Assembly: GCA_029245955.1 (NCBI GenBank)
Contig: JAQWOH010000074.1
Span: 62,001 to 126,000, forward strand
Length of the DNA stretch: 64,000 bases
Source: Fuerstiella sp.
Lineage (GTDB): Bacteria; Planctomycetota; Planctomycetia; Planctomycetales; Planctomycetaceae
Direction of reading: 5' to 3'
The stretch's first letter is position 1; each line of letters starts with the position of its first letter. Made by a program: the position numbers and the translations under genes. Of the stretch, positions 1-9,458 are shown piece after piece. The notes under the pieces were generated by a model. The model saw nothing but the letters and a program-made list of their open reading frames with translations. It had not been told where the DNA came from and searched no databases.

Positions 1-2
1 TT

Positions 3-152
3 CAGATCACCGACACACTGCATCTGACACGCACTCGTGTGTCCGCCGCGTTCTTTCCTCTGGTTGAACAGAGTGACACGCTGGAATTCATCGGTGAGCC
101 GTACGAATTTCCGGTGGACAATAACGGCTTGTTGTCCGATGTACCGCATTGA
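3..152 (+). CDS. C-terminal fragment of an unidentified protein
   Basis: An open frame enters from the left edge and ends at TGA 150-152, giving 49 residues of a C-terminus that includes the stretch FIGEPYEF. It is on the same strand as the GcvH-like gene and 88 bases upstream, so the two may be co-transcribed. I do not recognise the family, and the fragment is too short to assign one. It is kept because the frame is open to the window edge, lies directly upstream of a real gene, and is not a shadow of another gene. Confidence 0.4.
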   Translation, partial: QITDTLHLTRTRVSAAFFPLVEQSDTLEFIGEPYEFPVDNNGLLSDVPH

Positions 153-240
153 AGCGGCATATTCCGGAGCGCGATGACCTGTCGGCGGTGTTGCGTTCCG
201 ATTCCTTCTGCCAGCCACGCCACCCTGGGATCGAAGATCC

Positions 241-693
241 ATGTCTGAACCGCTGAACTTTATGATGGGCCAGTACGAGGCCGTCATTCCTGTCGATCGA
301 ATGTATTCTACCAGACACATGTGGCTGCAGCAGACGGAAGGTGATGTCTACCGAGTCGGTTTTACGGCCTATTCTGTGAGGTTGCTGCAGGACGTTTACT
401 TTCTGGAATGGAGTATTGATCCCGGCACTCCAGTGAAGGACCGCCAGGAGATCGGCGAAGTCGAAAGTTCCAAGGCGGTGTCGTCCATGTTCACGCCGTG
501 CCCGGGCGAAATTATTGAATTCAACGACGAACTGCTGAATGACCCGGCGGGAATCAACGCAGACAACTACGGGGCCGGCTGGCTGTACACGATGCGAACG
601 GATGCTGACCTGCTGAGTCCGGCGGAATACGTTAAAGCGCTTGAAGACGGCTGGGACGAGACTCAGCGAACGATCAAGGGACAGATGAACTGA
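241..693 (+). CDS. GcvH-like lipoyl-carrier protein (stand-alone paralogue)
   Basis: 150 residues. The core resembles the glycine cleavage H protein: a beta-rich lipoyl domain with VESSKAVSSM around Lys78, matching the ESVKAASD lipoylation loop of GcvH, followed by PGEIIEFND and a C-terminal GWLY. The lipoyl-accepting lysine is therefore kept. It differs from the canonical gcvH in this window (45070-45450) by an N-terminal extension, several cysteines and a longer C-terminus, and it is not next to gcvT or gcvP. A second carrier may serve a different lipoate-dependent or lipoate-relay function; that is inference. The ATG at 241 gives the usual start of the fold; no strong ribosome binding site is evident. 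Confidence 0.75.
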   Translation: MSEPLNFMMGQYEAVIPVDRMYSTRHMWLQQTEGDVYRVGFTAYSVRLLQDVYFLEWSIDPGTPVKDRQEIGEVESSKAVSSMFTPCPGEIIEFNDELLNDPAGINADNYGAGWLYTMRTDADLLSPAEYVKALEDGWDETQRTIKGQMN

Positions 694-756
694 CACCACC
701 CGGCGTCACCGTTGCTTCTCGATCCGAGGCCATAGCTTGGATGCAAGAAACAACGA

Positions 757-2001
757 TCAGGGGGCGACTGCCTCCTTGACTGTCTCTGCCACCAGTGCAT
801 GCACTTTGCCGATGATGCGTTTTTCCAGCTCTGGTTTCCATGGTCGGCTTCTGGCTTCGTAACCGCCTTCCAGCAATACACGTCGACTGGGAATATAACC
901 GTCGTATACATTTGAATATCCCGCCACCCACACGGCGGGACCATCCGCTCGGAACAGCTCTTCCTTCAGACGCAGTGAATAATCGACGACAACTTCGTTA
1001 CCCAGGGCCACCAGCATCAGATCATCGCCGATCCGGATTACCTGAACGGGATACGGAAAGTCCGGCCGGTCTTCCGGTTCGAATTCCAGATCCACAGTCC
1101 CCATCGCTGTGCGGATGTTTCCTGACAACTGCCGCTGGTGCAGCGGCTTACTCTGGTTGTATTCAAGGGCCGCTTCAACCGATGTTGCCAGCGAACGCCC
1201 GTGCATTTGGGCGTACTTCAGTTCGCTGCGAGGATAGGGGTTCTGATCAGCGCCGCACCCCATCATAAACAATGCGGTAACGCCGGAATTATCCGATTCA
1301 AAATACTGTTGTGCGAATCCTGCGTAATCACCCAGCCAGTAACGAAACCCCATCGTTGTGTTATGACAGGCGTAGCCAAAAATAACAGACTGCAGCTCAC
1401 CTTCGCTGTCGCGAACACTGAGTACCGGCACAGTATGATCGACGGGACCGTTGGGATTCGGGTGGTTTCGAAAGCCGGCGTCGGTTGGCGTTCTGCGATT
1501 CATGGCAACGCTGCAGCGAGCCGAACTATAGGCCAGCGATGCGGGCTCACAATTCTTCAGCGCGTCCCCGACAAGGTTCACCAGTTTTCTGGTCAGCGAA
1601 TCGAAGTAGTCCTGAGCGTCATCGCGAGCATAAGCCGGACCGCAGTGCGTATGTGAGGCATTCATCAGCAGGGATTGAGGCGGAATGCCATACTTCGCTT
1701 CTACCTGCATCTCGACTGCCGTACGCAGCGGCGCGACAACCCCGATTAAATCCAGAGTAATGATGACGACGGAATTTCCTGCGGAGTCCTGAATCGCCAG
1801 CGCCTTGCCGAACAGGTCCTGCTTAGTCCCTTCTGCAGGTTCTTTACGTGAGGCATAACCAGCCATGTGCAAAGGCTGCTCCGGCGTAATCTTTACGCTT
1901 GCGGCGCCGGCCTGCCACATCTGTGCAGCGGGCGCTGCTTCGTCGGCCATCGAGGTGACCACCATGGTCAGAAACAGTATTGTCAGAGAAATAATTCTCA
2001 C
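757..2001 (-). CDS. Neutral/alkaline non-lysosomal ceramidase-like protein
   Basis: About 414 residues, exported. The N-terminal part carries features of the neutral ceramidase N-terminal domain: a G-A-(A)-x-V-K-I-T-P opening, HMAGYASR, then NASHTHCGP, the conserved NxSHTHxGP active-site segment. Family enzymes hydrolyse the N-acyl bond of ceramides, but many planctomycete members are uncharacterised and the substrate is open. The protein is shorter than full ceramidases (about 650-750 residues), so the C-terminal immunoglobulin-like domain is absent. I chose GTG at 2001 because it puts a hydrophobic leader (ISLTILFLTMVV) at the N-terminus and has GCGAGG six bases upstream; a longer TTG start at 2046 would bury the leader. 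It diverges from the sulfatase fusion. Confidence 0.75.
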   Translation of the reverse strand: MRIISLTILFLTMVVTSMADEAAPAAQMWQAGAASVKITPEQPLHMAGYASRKEPAEGTKQDLFGKALAIQDSAGNSVVIITLDLIGVVAPLRTAVEMQVEAKYGIPPQSLLMNASHTHCGPAYARDDAQDYFDSLTRKLVNLVGDALKNCEPASLAYSSARCSVAMNRRTPTDAGFRNHPNPNGPVDHTVPVLSVRDSEGELQSVIFGYACHNTTMGFRYWLGDYAGFAQQYFESDNSGVTALFMMGCGADQNPYPRSELKYAQMHGRSLATSVEAALEYNQSKPLHQRQLSGNIRTAMGTVDLEFEPEDRPDFPYPVQVIRIGDDLMLVALGNEVVVDYSLRLKEELFRADGPAVWVAGYSNVYDGYIPSRRVLLEGGYEARSRPWKPELEKRIIGKVHALVAETVKEAVAP

Positions 2002-2221
2002 GCCACACCTCGCCCAATCAATGATTTCTTCAGTGTCAATTGGCAATCACACAGAACATTTTCTAACAGCTCGTAGTGTTTTGAACAAACATCAGGGCGG
2101 CCCACCAGGCGGATTGGCATGTCACAGGCGATTACCAAGGCAAATCAGGGCGGTCATTTGCGAAATCGGGGGGGCACATGTCAGAATACGTTTTCACTAC
2201 CCTGGATAATGGAGACCGCCC

Positions 2222-5200
2222 GTGTTCGTGTCCCGCCTGTGTTACCACGTTTGCAGCGTCGCATTCTTCTCCGCCGTCGTCGCCGCCACAACCAGTGCCC
2301 ACGACCGGCCTAACGTCGTGATGATCATGACCGACAACCACGGAGCATGGACGCTGGGTTGTTATGGAAATGAAGATATACGGACGCCCCACATCGACCG
2401 GCTGGCCCAGGAAGGAACGCTGTTCGACAACGCATTTGCCAGCAACCCGGTGTGTTCTCCAACAAGAGCCACCACGCTGACGGGACTGATTCCGTCGCAA
2501 CACGGCGTTCACTGTTTTCTGCGCGGCGGACATCTTCAGGTCGGGCCGGATGCACGCTGCACGCTGAATGAATTCACGTCGATTCCTGAGATTCTTCGGG
2601 ATGCCGGCTACAGTTGCGGTCTCGTGGGCAAGTGGCATCTGGGTGCAAACATGACTCCGCAGGAAGGCTTCGATGACTACTGGATCACAATGCCTCACGG
2701 TGGCACCAGTACATTTTACGACGCAAAGATCATTGAAAACGGCAAAGAGCGAACGGAACCCGAGTACCTGACTGACTTCTGGACAAAACATGCGGTTAAC
2801 TTCATTGAACAGCGAGCCGAGCGGAAGGATAAGCCTTTCTTTCTGTTTCTGGCCTATAACGGCCCGTATTCGCTCAGCCGACTCCTGCTCCGCGAAGGTC
2901 AGAACCGCCACGCGGAATTTTACCGCGACAAAGAGCTGCCGTCGTTTCCGCGCGAAGCGGCGCATCCGTGGCAACTTCACAACCGGGACTACCAGAACAA
3001 TCCCATATCCATCCGGCGAGTAGCAACCGAGGTCAGCGGCGTCGACGATGGAGTTGGCACTGTAATGGAGACGCTGAAAGCTCATGGCCTTGATGAAAAC
3101 ACCGTTGTCATCTTCCTGGCCGACCAGGGCTGGGTGGGCGGCCACGGTGGTTTCTTCGGCATGGGGGACCACACCCGTCCGGTCACGGCACGCGACGGCA
3201 TGATGAAGATTCCGATGATCTGGCGACAACCCGGCCGCATCGCTGCGGGACACAGAAGTCGCGAGCTTATCGCCAACTACGACGTCATGCCGACACTTCT
3301 GGACCATCTGTCAATGAATGAGGCTAAGCCGCTGGAACCCGCTTCACCAGGGCGAAGTTTCGGAGCAGAGCTGCAGTCGGACACAGCCGTGGCTGACAAC
3401 ACACCAGCAGCCGTCAACGACGCCGTCTTCTACGAATTCGAATCTCTCCGCTGTATTCGCACAAACGACTGGAAGTACACTCACCGTTATCCTAACGGCC
3501 CACATGAACTGTACGACCTGCAGCAGGATCCGGACGAATTCAACAATTTGATCAACGACCAACAGCACACACAGAAGCGCGATGAATTAAAGAATCGCCT
3601 GAATACGTTCTACGCAGAACACGCTTTGCCAAAGTATGACCTGTGGGCAAGAGGCGGTTCGCAGACATTTATTTACGATGGCGTCGAAGAGGAGACTGCT
3701 CAGGCGGGCACGATCGAACCACCGCCACTGCCAGCGGATTTCAAAACGCAGCTGTTCACACTGCCGGAGGGTTTCAGTGCGGAGCTGGTCGCAGGATCAC
3801 CGCTGGTGACTCATCCAACCATGGGCTGCTTTGATGATACGGGCCGCCTGTTTGTCTGCGACGGTGCCGGGGTCAACATGTCCGCGGCAGAACTGGAGGA
3901 GAATCTGCCCAACCGAATCAATATGCTCGAGGACCGGGACGGCGATGGTGTCTTTGACAAATCCACGGTCTTTGCTGACAACATGACGTTCCCCATGGGC
4001 GGCGCATGGCACGACGGCGCCTTGTACGTCGCTTCACCCCCGAACATCTGGCGATTGCAAGACACTGACAACGACGGTGTGGCCGATAAGCGGGATATTG
4101 TCGTGGACAGCTTCGGCTACACGGGCAACGCCGCCAGCATTCACGGCTGCTTTTTCAGCCCCACCGGACGGATGTACTGGTGTGACGGCTACCACGGTCA
4201 CGAATTCAAAGACGACGATGGCAACGTGGTCAGTAAACGTAAAGGGTCCTATATTTTCAGTTGCTGGCCGGACGGCAGCGACGTCCGCATTCATTGCGGC
4301 GGCGGCATGGACAATCCTGTGGAAGTGGATTTCACGGAAGAAGGCGATCTGATTGGTACCGTCAACATTCTGTACACCCGGCCGCGAATCGATTGCCTGG
4401 TGCATTGGCAGTACGGCGGAGCGTATCCTCACCGTGAGGCCGTGCTGGACGAATTGAAGGTCACGGGAGAATTGCTGGGGCCGATTCATAAATTCGGACA
4501 CGTCGCAATTTCCGGGACAATGCGTTATCGCAGCGGCGTCATGGATCATCGCTGGGGCAACAATTTCTTTGCGACGGAATTCAACCTGGGAAAGGTAGTT
4601 CGACTGGAGCTGCAGCGCAGCGGCAGCACCTACACGACTACGGAACGCGAATTTCTGTCTTGTGACAACCGAGATTTCCATCCCACCGATGTGCTGGAAG
4701 ATGCCGACGGCAGCCTGCTGGTGATTGACACGGGAGGCTGGTTTTATCGAGGCTGTCCGACATCGCAGATTGCAAGGCCGGACGTACTTGGCGGCATTTA
4801 CAGGATTCAACGTGATGGCATGACGACACAGGCGGACCCGCGAGGCCTGCGAATCGACTGGGCCGCCCGATCCAGCGTTCAGCTGATGCGGGACCTGAAG
4901 GACACCCGGTACGCAGTACGCGAACAGGCGGTTCAGGAATGTACAAGACGTGCCGAGACAGTCGTTGATCGACTAATCAGTACGGTCCGCAGTGCAGATG
5001 TGTTCGCCCGCAGAAATGCGATCTGGGCGGCTACCAGAATCTTCCAGCAAACGTCCAGCGCCAAAGCCAGAACAGCAGTATTGCATGGACTGGTCGATCG
5101 CGACGCCGGTATCCGTCAGACCGCATGGCATGCCTTCGGCGCGGCAGGGATGTTGTCGACCCAACCGCCCAACGGGCTGCAGAAGTCAGATCAGCAGCTG

Positions 5201-6850
5201 TGGACGACAGCACGCGACCGACTGTGGCAACAGGAACCGTCTGCGGCCGTTCGTCGTGAAGCGTTTGCGACCTTCGCCGCACTCAGGAAACAAGGATTCT
5301 TCAGGGATTATGGACTCCATAAAACGGCAACGTACGATGGATCGCGTGACCGGGAAGAGAGGCATGCGTTGAACTATGCTTTACTGGAGTCGGGGGATGA
5401 ATGGACAATCCCTGCGGAGGAACCTGTAAGAAGTAATTTCCTGTCAAGAATTCACAACGATGCAGAAACAGTGACGGTATTCGACCAGATGTCGCCCGAC
5501 GGGCTGCCGGCGGATGTTCTGAATGAGTGCATCTCAAGAGGTAATCCACGAGTCGTCAAAACGGCGGCAGCCCTTGCGCGACAGCGAGTTGCAAATGGGC
5601 AGTGGCCACAGGACGAGATTCAGAAGCTTCACAAAGCCGCTGCTCTGCGGGTTACACGACTGGTGACCAACGATATCGAACAGAATTCAAAGCAGCTGGC
5701 AACTCTGGTCCACAGCTTTGGAGCGTCCGAGGAGATGGCCGAGGCGATCGGAAAACCGCTTGCGGCTCCTGAATCGTCAGCCATGCTCCGAACGAATCTG
5801 CTGCAGGCAATCGCCGGGAATTCTTCCCTGCCGCTGCATGAGAGATGGAAAGAGCCGATACTAACCGCGATGCGAGCCACAGACGCCGCAGAACGAGTGG
5901 CGGCCATTGACGCTGCCGGCTCGCTGGCCGCGACACAGTTTTTCAAGCACTTACTACCCTTGGCCAGCGATCAGAATGAACCGACGCTCGTACGACTGGC
6001 GTCCCTGAAGGCTGCCGTGCGCAGCGAGAATGCCATGGCCCGGGACGGCATGTTTTTGCTGCTGCTGAGCCGCATTCAGGGGGGTACGGCAGAAGAACAG
6101 CAGGTCGCCGCACAGTTGCTGGGACAATCTTCACTCACGACGACTCAGCTGCAACAGGTTGTTCCGTTGCTGCAGGAAACCGGTCCGCAGCAGCTGGTGA
6201 ATCTGGTGAAGCTGTTCAAGCGATCGCTGACGCCGGACGTGGCCTCAGAATTCCTCGCTGGTATTGAACGAGCGCGCAGTCTGAACAGCCTGCCGATGAT
6301 CGATGTGTCAGAAGTTGTGAAACGATTTCCGCAGGAACTGCACGCCCGGGCCAATGCACTGCTGGACAAAATGAAAGCTGCTGAGCAACAGAAGCTGCTG
6401 AAGCTGGATTCACTGGTCGCCGGGCTGAACACAGGCGATGCTGTCCGTGGGAAGGACGTTTTCTTCAGTGAAAAAGCGAAATGTGCAGCGTGCCATGTCG
6501 TCGGCACGAAAGGCAAACGAATCGGGCCGGACCTGACAACCATTGGCGCCAATCGATCTCCCCGGGACCTGCTGGAATCGATCGTATTTCCGTCATCCAC
6601 GTTGGTGAGACAGTACGAACCGTACACTCTGGTGACTGACGATGGTCGCTCTTATTCCGGTCTTGTGATACGTGATACTGCCACGGAAGTCACCATTCAG
6701 CAAACCACAGGTGATCCGGTGACGGTGGCCCGCGATGACGTCGACGAACTGGTACCCAGCGACGTTTCGATTATGCCCAAAGGACTGGATGAACAGATCA
6801 TGCCACAGCAGATTGCGGACCTGGTGGCATGGATGCAGAGCTTGCAGTAG
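2222..6850 (+). CDS. Sulfatase / PVC-type heme-binding / HEAT / cytochrome c fusion protein
   Basis: 1542 residues, starting at GTG 2222 with GGAG eight bases upstream and a signal peptide (about residues 1-26). Residues 27-490 are a type I sulfatase: DRPNVVMIMTDNHG opening, formylglycine signature CSPTR at Cys78-Arg82, GKWHLG, and a LADQGWVGGHG metal segment. Residues about 510-880 are the beta-propeller 'PVC-type heme-binding' domain (LPEGFSAELVA, DRDGDGVFDK). About 880-1390 are helical HEAT-like repeats. The C-terminus is a cytochrome c domain with CAACH at 1421-1425 and a distal MP-K-G-L-type methionine. Planctomycetes normally encode the sulfatase and the cytochrome protein as separate genes. 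The frame is open throughout, with no sign of a joining error. Likely periplasmic and coupled to polysaccharide use; the substrate is unknown. Confidence 0.85.
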   Translation: MFVSRLCYHVCSVAFFSAVVAATTSAHDRPNVVMIMTDNHGAWTLGCYGNEDIRTPHIDRLAQEGTLFDNAFASNPVCSPTRATTLTGLIPSQHGVHCFLRGGHLQVGPDARCTLNEFTSIPEILRDAGYSCGLVGKWHLGANMTPQEGFDDYWITMPHGGTSTFYDAKIIENGKERTEPEYLTDFWTKHAVNFIEQRAERKDKPFFLFLAYNGPYSLSRLLLREGQNRHAEFYRDKELPSFPREAAHPWQLHNRDYQNNPISIRRVATEVSGVDDGVGTVMETLKAHGLDENTVVIFLADQGWVGGHGGFFGMGDHTRPVTARDGMMKIPMIWRQPGRIAAGHRSRELIANYDVMPTLLDHLSMNEAKPLEPASPGRSFGAELQSDTAVADNTPAAVNDAVFYEFESLRCIRTNDWKYTHRYPNGPHELYDLQQDPDEFNNLINDQQHTQKRDELKNRLNTFYAEHALPKYDLWARGGSQTFIYDGVEEETAQAGTIEPPPLPADFKTQLFTLPEGFSAELVAGSPLVTHPTMGCFDDTGRLFVCDGAGVNMSAAELEENLPNRINMLEDRDGDGVFDKSTVFADNMTFPMGGAWHDGALYVASPPNIWRLQDTDNDGVADKRDIVVDSFGYTGNAASIHGCFFSPTGRMYWCDGYHGHEFKDDDGNVVSKRKGSYIFSCWPDGSDVRIHCGGGMDNPVEVDFTEEGDLIGTVNILYTRPRIDCLVHWQYGGAYPHREAVLDELKVTGELLGPIHKFGHVAISGTMRYRSGVMDHRWGNNFFATEFNLGKVVRLELQRSGSTYTTTEREFLSCDNRDFHPTDVLEDADGSLLVIDTGGWFYRGCPTSQIARPDVLGGIYRIQRDGMTTQADPRGLRIDWAARSSVQLMRDLKDTRYAVREQAVQECTRRAETVVDRLISTVRSADVFARRNAIWAATRIFQQTSSAKARTAVLHGLVDRDAGIRQTAWHAFGAAGMLSTQPPNGLQKSDQQLWTTARDRLWQQEPSAAVRREAFATFAALRKQGFFRDYGLHKTATYDGSRDREERHALNYALLESGDEWTIPAEEPVRSNFLSRIHNDAETVTVFDQMSPDGLPADVLNECISRGNPRVVKTAAALARQRVANGQWPQDEIQKLHKAAALRVTRLVTNDIEQNSKQLATLVHSFGASEEMAEAIGKPLAAPESSAMLRTNLLQAIAGNSSLPLHERWKEPILTAMRATDAAERVAAIDAAGSLAATQFFKHLLPLASDQNEPTLVRLASLKAAVRSENAMARDGMFLLLLSRIQGGTAEEQQVAAQLLGQSSLTTTQLQQVVPLLQETGPQQLVNLVKLFKRSLTPDVASEFLAGIERARSLNSLPMIDVSEVVKRFPQELHARANALLDKMKAAEQQKLLKLDSLVAGLNTGDAVRGKDVFFSEKAKCAACHVVGTKGKRIGPDLTTIGANRSPRDLLESIVFPSSTLVRQYEPYTLVTDDGRSYSGLVIRDTATEVTIQQTTGDPVTVARDDVDELVPSDVSIMPKGLDEQIMPQQIADLVAWMQSLQ

Positions 6851-6924
6851 GCGAACAGCGTCCCTGGAAATTGAAAGTTTTCACGGGGCGTAACGCCAAG
6901 AGACGGACTGTCGAAGCGGAGCGT

Positions 6925-6945
6925 CATGGGGATGCATCCCCCATG
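6925..6945. terminator. Inverted repeat between convergent genes
   Basis: CATGGGG, ATGCAT, then CCCC(C)ATG form a near-perfect palindrome with one bulged C. It lies in the 141-base gap between the converging ends of the sulfatase fusion and glmS. It could act as a bidirectional stem for termination, but no T-run follows on either side, so the call is tentative. Confidence 0.3.
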
Positions 6946-6991
6946 CAGAGTTCGGGAACGCAGACCTTAAGCTCATTGAGATTTCGCCTGA

Positions 6992-8854
6992 TCACTCAAC
7001 CGTGACGCTTTTAGCCAGATTGCGGGGGCGATCGACGTTGCAGCCTCTTAAAAGCGCAACGTGGTAGCTGAACAACTGCAGCGGAACCGCACACACGAGA
7101 GGTTGCAGGTACTCTTCAACATCAGGCACGTAAATCACATCGTCTGCAATTTCGGCAACAGCGTTGTCTCCCTTGCAGGCGATGGCAATGAGGGGACCTT
7201 TGCGCGCCTTCACCTCTTCCATATTGCTCATCACCTTGGGCTGAATTCCGGATCTTGGCACAACGAACACACTGGGCGTGTGTTCGTCAACCAGGGCAAT
7301 CGGCCCGTGCTTCATCTCTGCCGCCGGATATCCTTCTGCGTGAATATAGCTGATCTCCTTCAGTTTTAAGGCACCTTCCAGGGCGACGGGAAAGTTGCAA
7401 AGGCGTCCCAAGTAAAGAAAATTGTCATACTTCGTGTACTTGTTTGCAACTTCCTGCACCCTTTCGTGGCACTCCAGAGCTTCTTCGATCTTCGCCGGCA
7501 TATCACGAAGCTGTCTGATGATTCGTTTGCCCGCTGGATAAGAAAGATGCCGCATCCGCCCAAGGTACAGGGCCAGCAGGGTCAGGACCGTGACCTGGGA
7601 CGTAAACGCCTTAGTGGACGCCACGCCGATTTCCGGCCCGGCGTGCAGAAAAATGCCCCCGTCAGATTCGCGGGCAATGGTTGAACCCACGACGTTGCAC
7701 AGAGCCAGAGTCGGATGTCCCTTTCGTTTGCACTCGCGCATCGCCGCTAACGTATCGGCCGTTTCTCCGCTTTGAGTGATCGAAAACACAAGTGTTCCGT
7801 CAGTCATGGGCGGATTGCGGTAACGCAGTTCGCTGGCGTATTCGACTTCGGTCGGTATGCGTGCAAATTCTTCCAGCAGGTACTCACCCACCAGACCCGC
7901 ATGCCAGCTTGTTCCGCAGGCTGTCAGCACCACACGATCAATTTTGCGAAGCTGCTGGGGGGTCAGGTTCAGTCCGCCGATGACGGCCGTACCTTCTTCA
8001 TCATTAAGGCGGCCACGCAGTGCATTTTCGATCGTCTGCGGCTGCTCGAAGATCTCCTTCAGCATATAGTGTGGGTACCCGCCCAGATCAATGTCTGACG
8101 ACACCTGGTCCAGTGTCTGAATAGACGGCAGAACACTTCCTGATGCACGGTGAGTGATCTGAATACCGCTCGGCTGCAACACAACAACTTCATTGTCAGC
8201 AAGGTAGACGACCTCTTTTGTGTAGCCGATCAACGGGCTGGCGTCGCTGGCCAGGAAGTATTCGTCTTTGCCCACGCCAATCACCAGCGGACTTCCCGCG
8301 CGAGCAGCAATGACTGTCTGCGGACAGTCTCGAAACAGAACGCACAGCCCGAACGTTCCCTTCAGCCGGTCCAGCGTCAGGTTAATCGCTTTCAGGCAGG
8401 TTTTTATGCAGGGTTCGTCACTGTCCAGTTTCCTCTGTTCACTCAGATGATGAGCAAGCAGATGGGCGACAACCTCTGTGTCTGTCTGTGACTGAAAGAC
8501 GTACCCCATTTCCTGCAGCTGATTTCGCAGGGCAGTGTGATTTTCAATCACTCCGTTGTGTACGATGGCAACTTCGCCGTTGCCGCCAATGTGTGGATGA
8601 GAATTCTCGTCGGTGGTCCCTCCGTGCGTCGCCCACCGTGTATGACCGATTCCGATTGATCCCGGGACGGGCTGTTCAGACAACAGTGCTGACAGTTCGC
8701 TGACTCGGCCAGCTCTCTTGCGGACGACGATATCTTCGTCCGACATTACCGCGATGCCGGCACTGTCATAGCCACGATACTCCAGCCGGTGAAGTCCCTC
8801 CAGAAGCAGCTCCGAAACGGATCGAAATCCCACATATCCTACGATGCCACACAT
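6992..8854 (-). CDS. glmS: Glutamine--fructose-6-phosphate aminotransferase (isomerizing)
   Basis: 620 residues, full length for the family. It makes glucosamine-6-phosphate from fructose-6-phosphate and glutamine, the first step of UDP-GlcNAc synthesis. MCGIVGYVG starts the class II glutaminase domain with nucleophile Cys2; GHTRWATHG and NGVIENH follow. Two SIS sugar-isomerase domains come next (TACGTSWHAG, SITQSGETADT, then AEMKHGPIAL), and the protein ends in LAKSVTVE, the usual catalytic C-terminal tail. AGGAG six bases before ATG 8854 supports the start. It stands alone, with no glmM or glmU beside it. I see no glmS ribozyme, which is mainly known from Firmicutes, in the 5' region. Confidence 0.97.
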   Translation of the reverse strand: MCGIVGYVGFRSVSELLLEGLHRLEYRGYDSAGIAVMSDEDIVVRKRAGRVSELSALLSEQPVPGSIGIGHTRWATHGGTTDENSHPHIGGNGEVAIVHNGVIENHTALRNQLQEMGYVFQSQTDTEVVAHLLAHHLSEQRKLDSDEPCIKTCLKAINLTLDRLKGTFGLCVLFRDCPQTVIAARAGSPLVIGVGKDEYFLASDASPLIGYTKEVVYLADNEVVVLQPSGIQITHRASGSVLPSIQTLDQVSSDIDLGGYPHYMLKEIFEQPQTIENALRGRLNDEEGTAVIGGLNLTPQQLRKIDRVVLTACGTSWHAGLVGEYLLEEFARIPTEVEYASELRYRNPPMTDGTLVFSITQSGETADTLAAMRECKRKGHPTLALCNVVGSTIARESDGGIFLHAGPEIGVASTKAFTSQVTVLTLLALYLGRMRHLSYPAGKRIIRQLRDMPAKIEEALECHERVQEVANKYTKYDNFLYLGRLCNFPVALEGALKLKEISYIHAEGYPAAEMKHGPIALVDEHTPSVFVVPRSGIQPKVMSNMEEVKARKGPLIAIACKGDNAVAEIADDVIYVPDVEEYLQPLVCAVPLQLFSYHVALLRGCNVDRPRNLAKSVTVE

Positions 8855-9458
8855 ACTCAGCTCCTGACCATTTTCTTCAGAAGGTCGGGTCCAGCGACCA
8901 GTTCATTCGACGCAGCCCACTACTTTCGGTCGCTGCCAAAGTGCGGCATCGAAGTCGTGTTGAATTGTTTGAGGCGGCGGTCTGCCACGAAAGTCGGTTC
9001 TGTAAATTCAAACCTCAGATTGCCGACCTGTCAGCAATCGAAAAGCTCATCCTGCTCCACCAGTCATGAATCCGATGCGCCCGGACAGAGATGTGGAGCC
9101 AGGGTTTTGGTCGACTATTCCTCACCGTAAGGCATAATTGAAATCAGGGTCAACGACACATCACAGACGAGCCGAATGCTTCTGCATGCCCATCGCATGA
9201 CATATGCGGAAAGCAGCAGGAACTGCCGCTCCAGGAGCATCGTGACAGCCCGTTAACAGTGCTTGTCCCCCGGTTTCAGCATTATCTGACGGATCGAAAT
9301 GTGTTCGTCAGAATACATGAATTTCAGCGAGCCACCCGCTGTTCACCAAAACGCTCTGCAGTCTTTCCTCGTCCTGTGTTCAGCAGTCTTGCGATTTGTG
9401 ACGGAATACAGCAGAGTTACGACAGCTGGTAGTCGTTTCCAAAGGAGCAAACCCAACT
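8855..9458. other. 604-base intergenic region between divergent genes
   Basis: This lies between the starts of glmS (minus) and the alpha/beta-hydrolase-like gene (plus), so promoters for both must be here. I find no convincing reading frame of its own and no RNA gene. The only clear signal is the AAAGGAG ribosome binding site at 9441-9447 for the downstream GTG. Confidence 0.5.
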
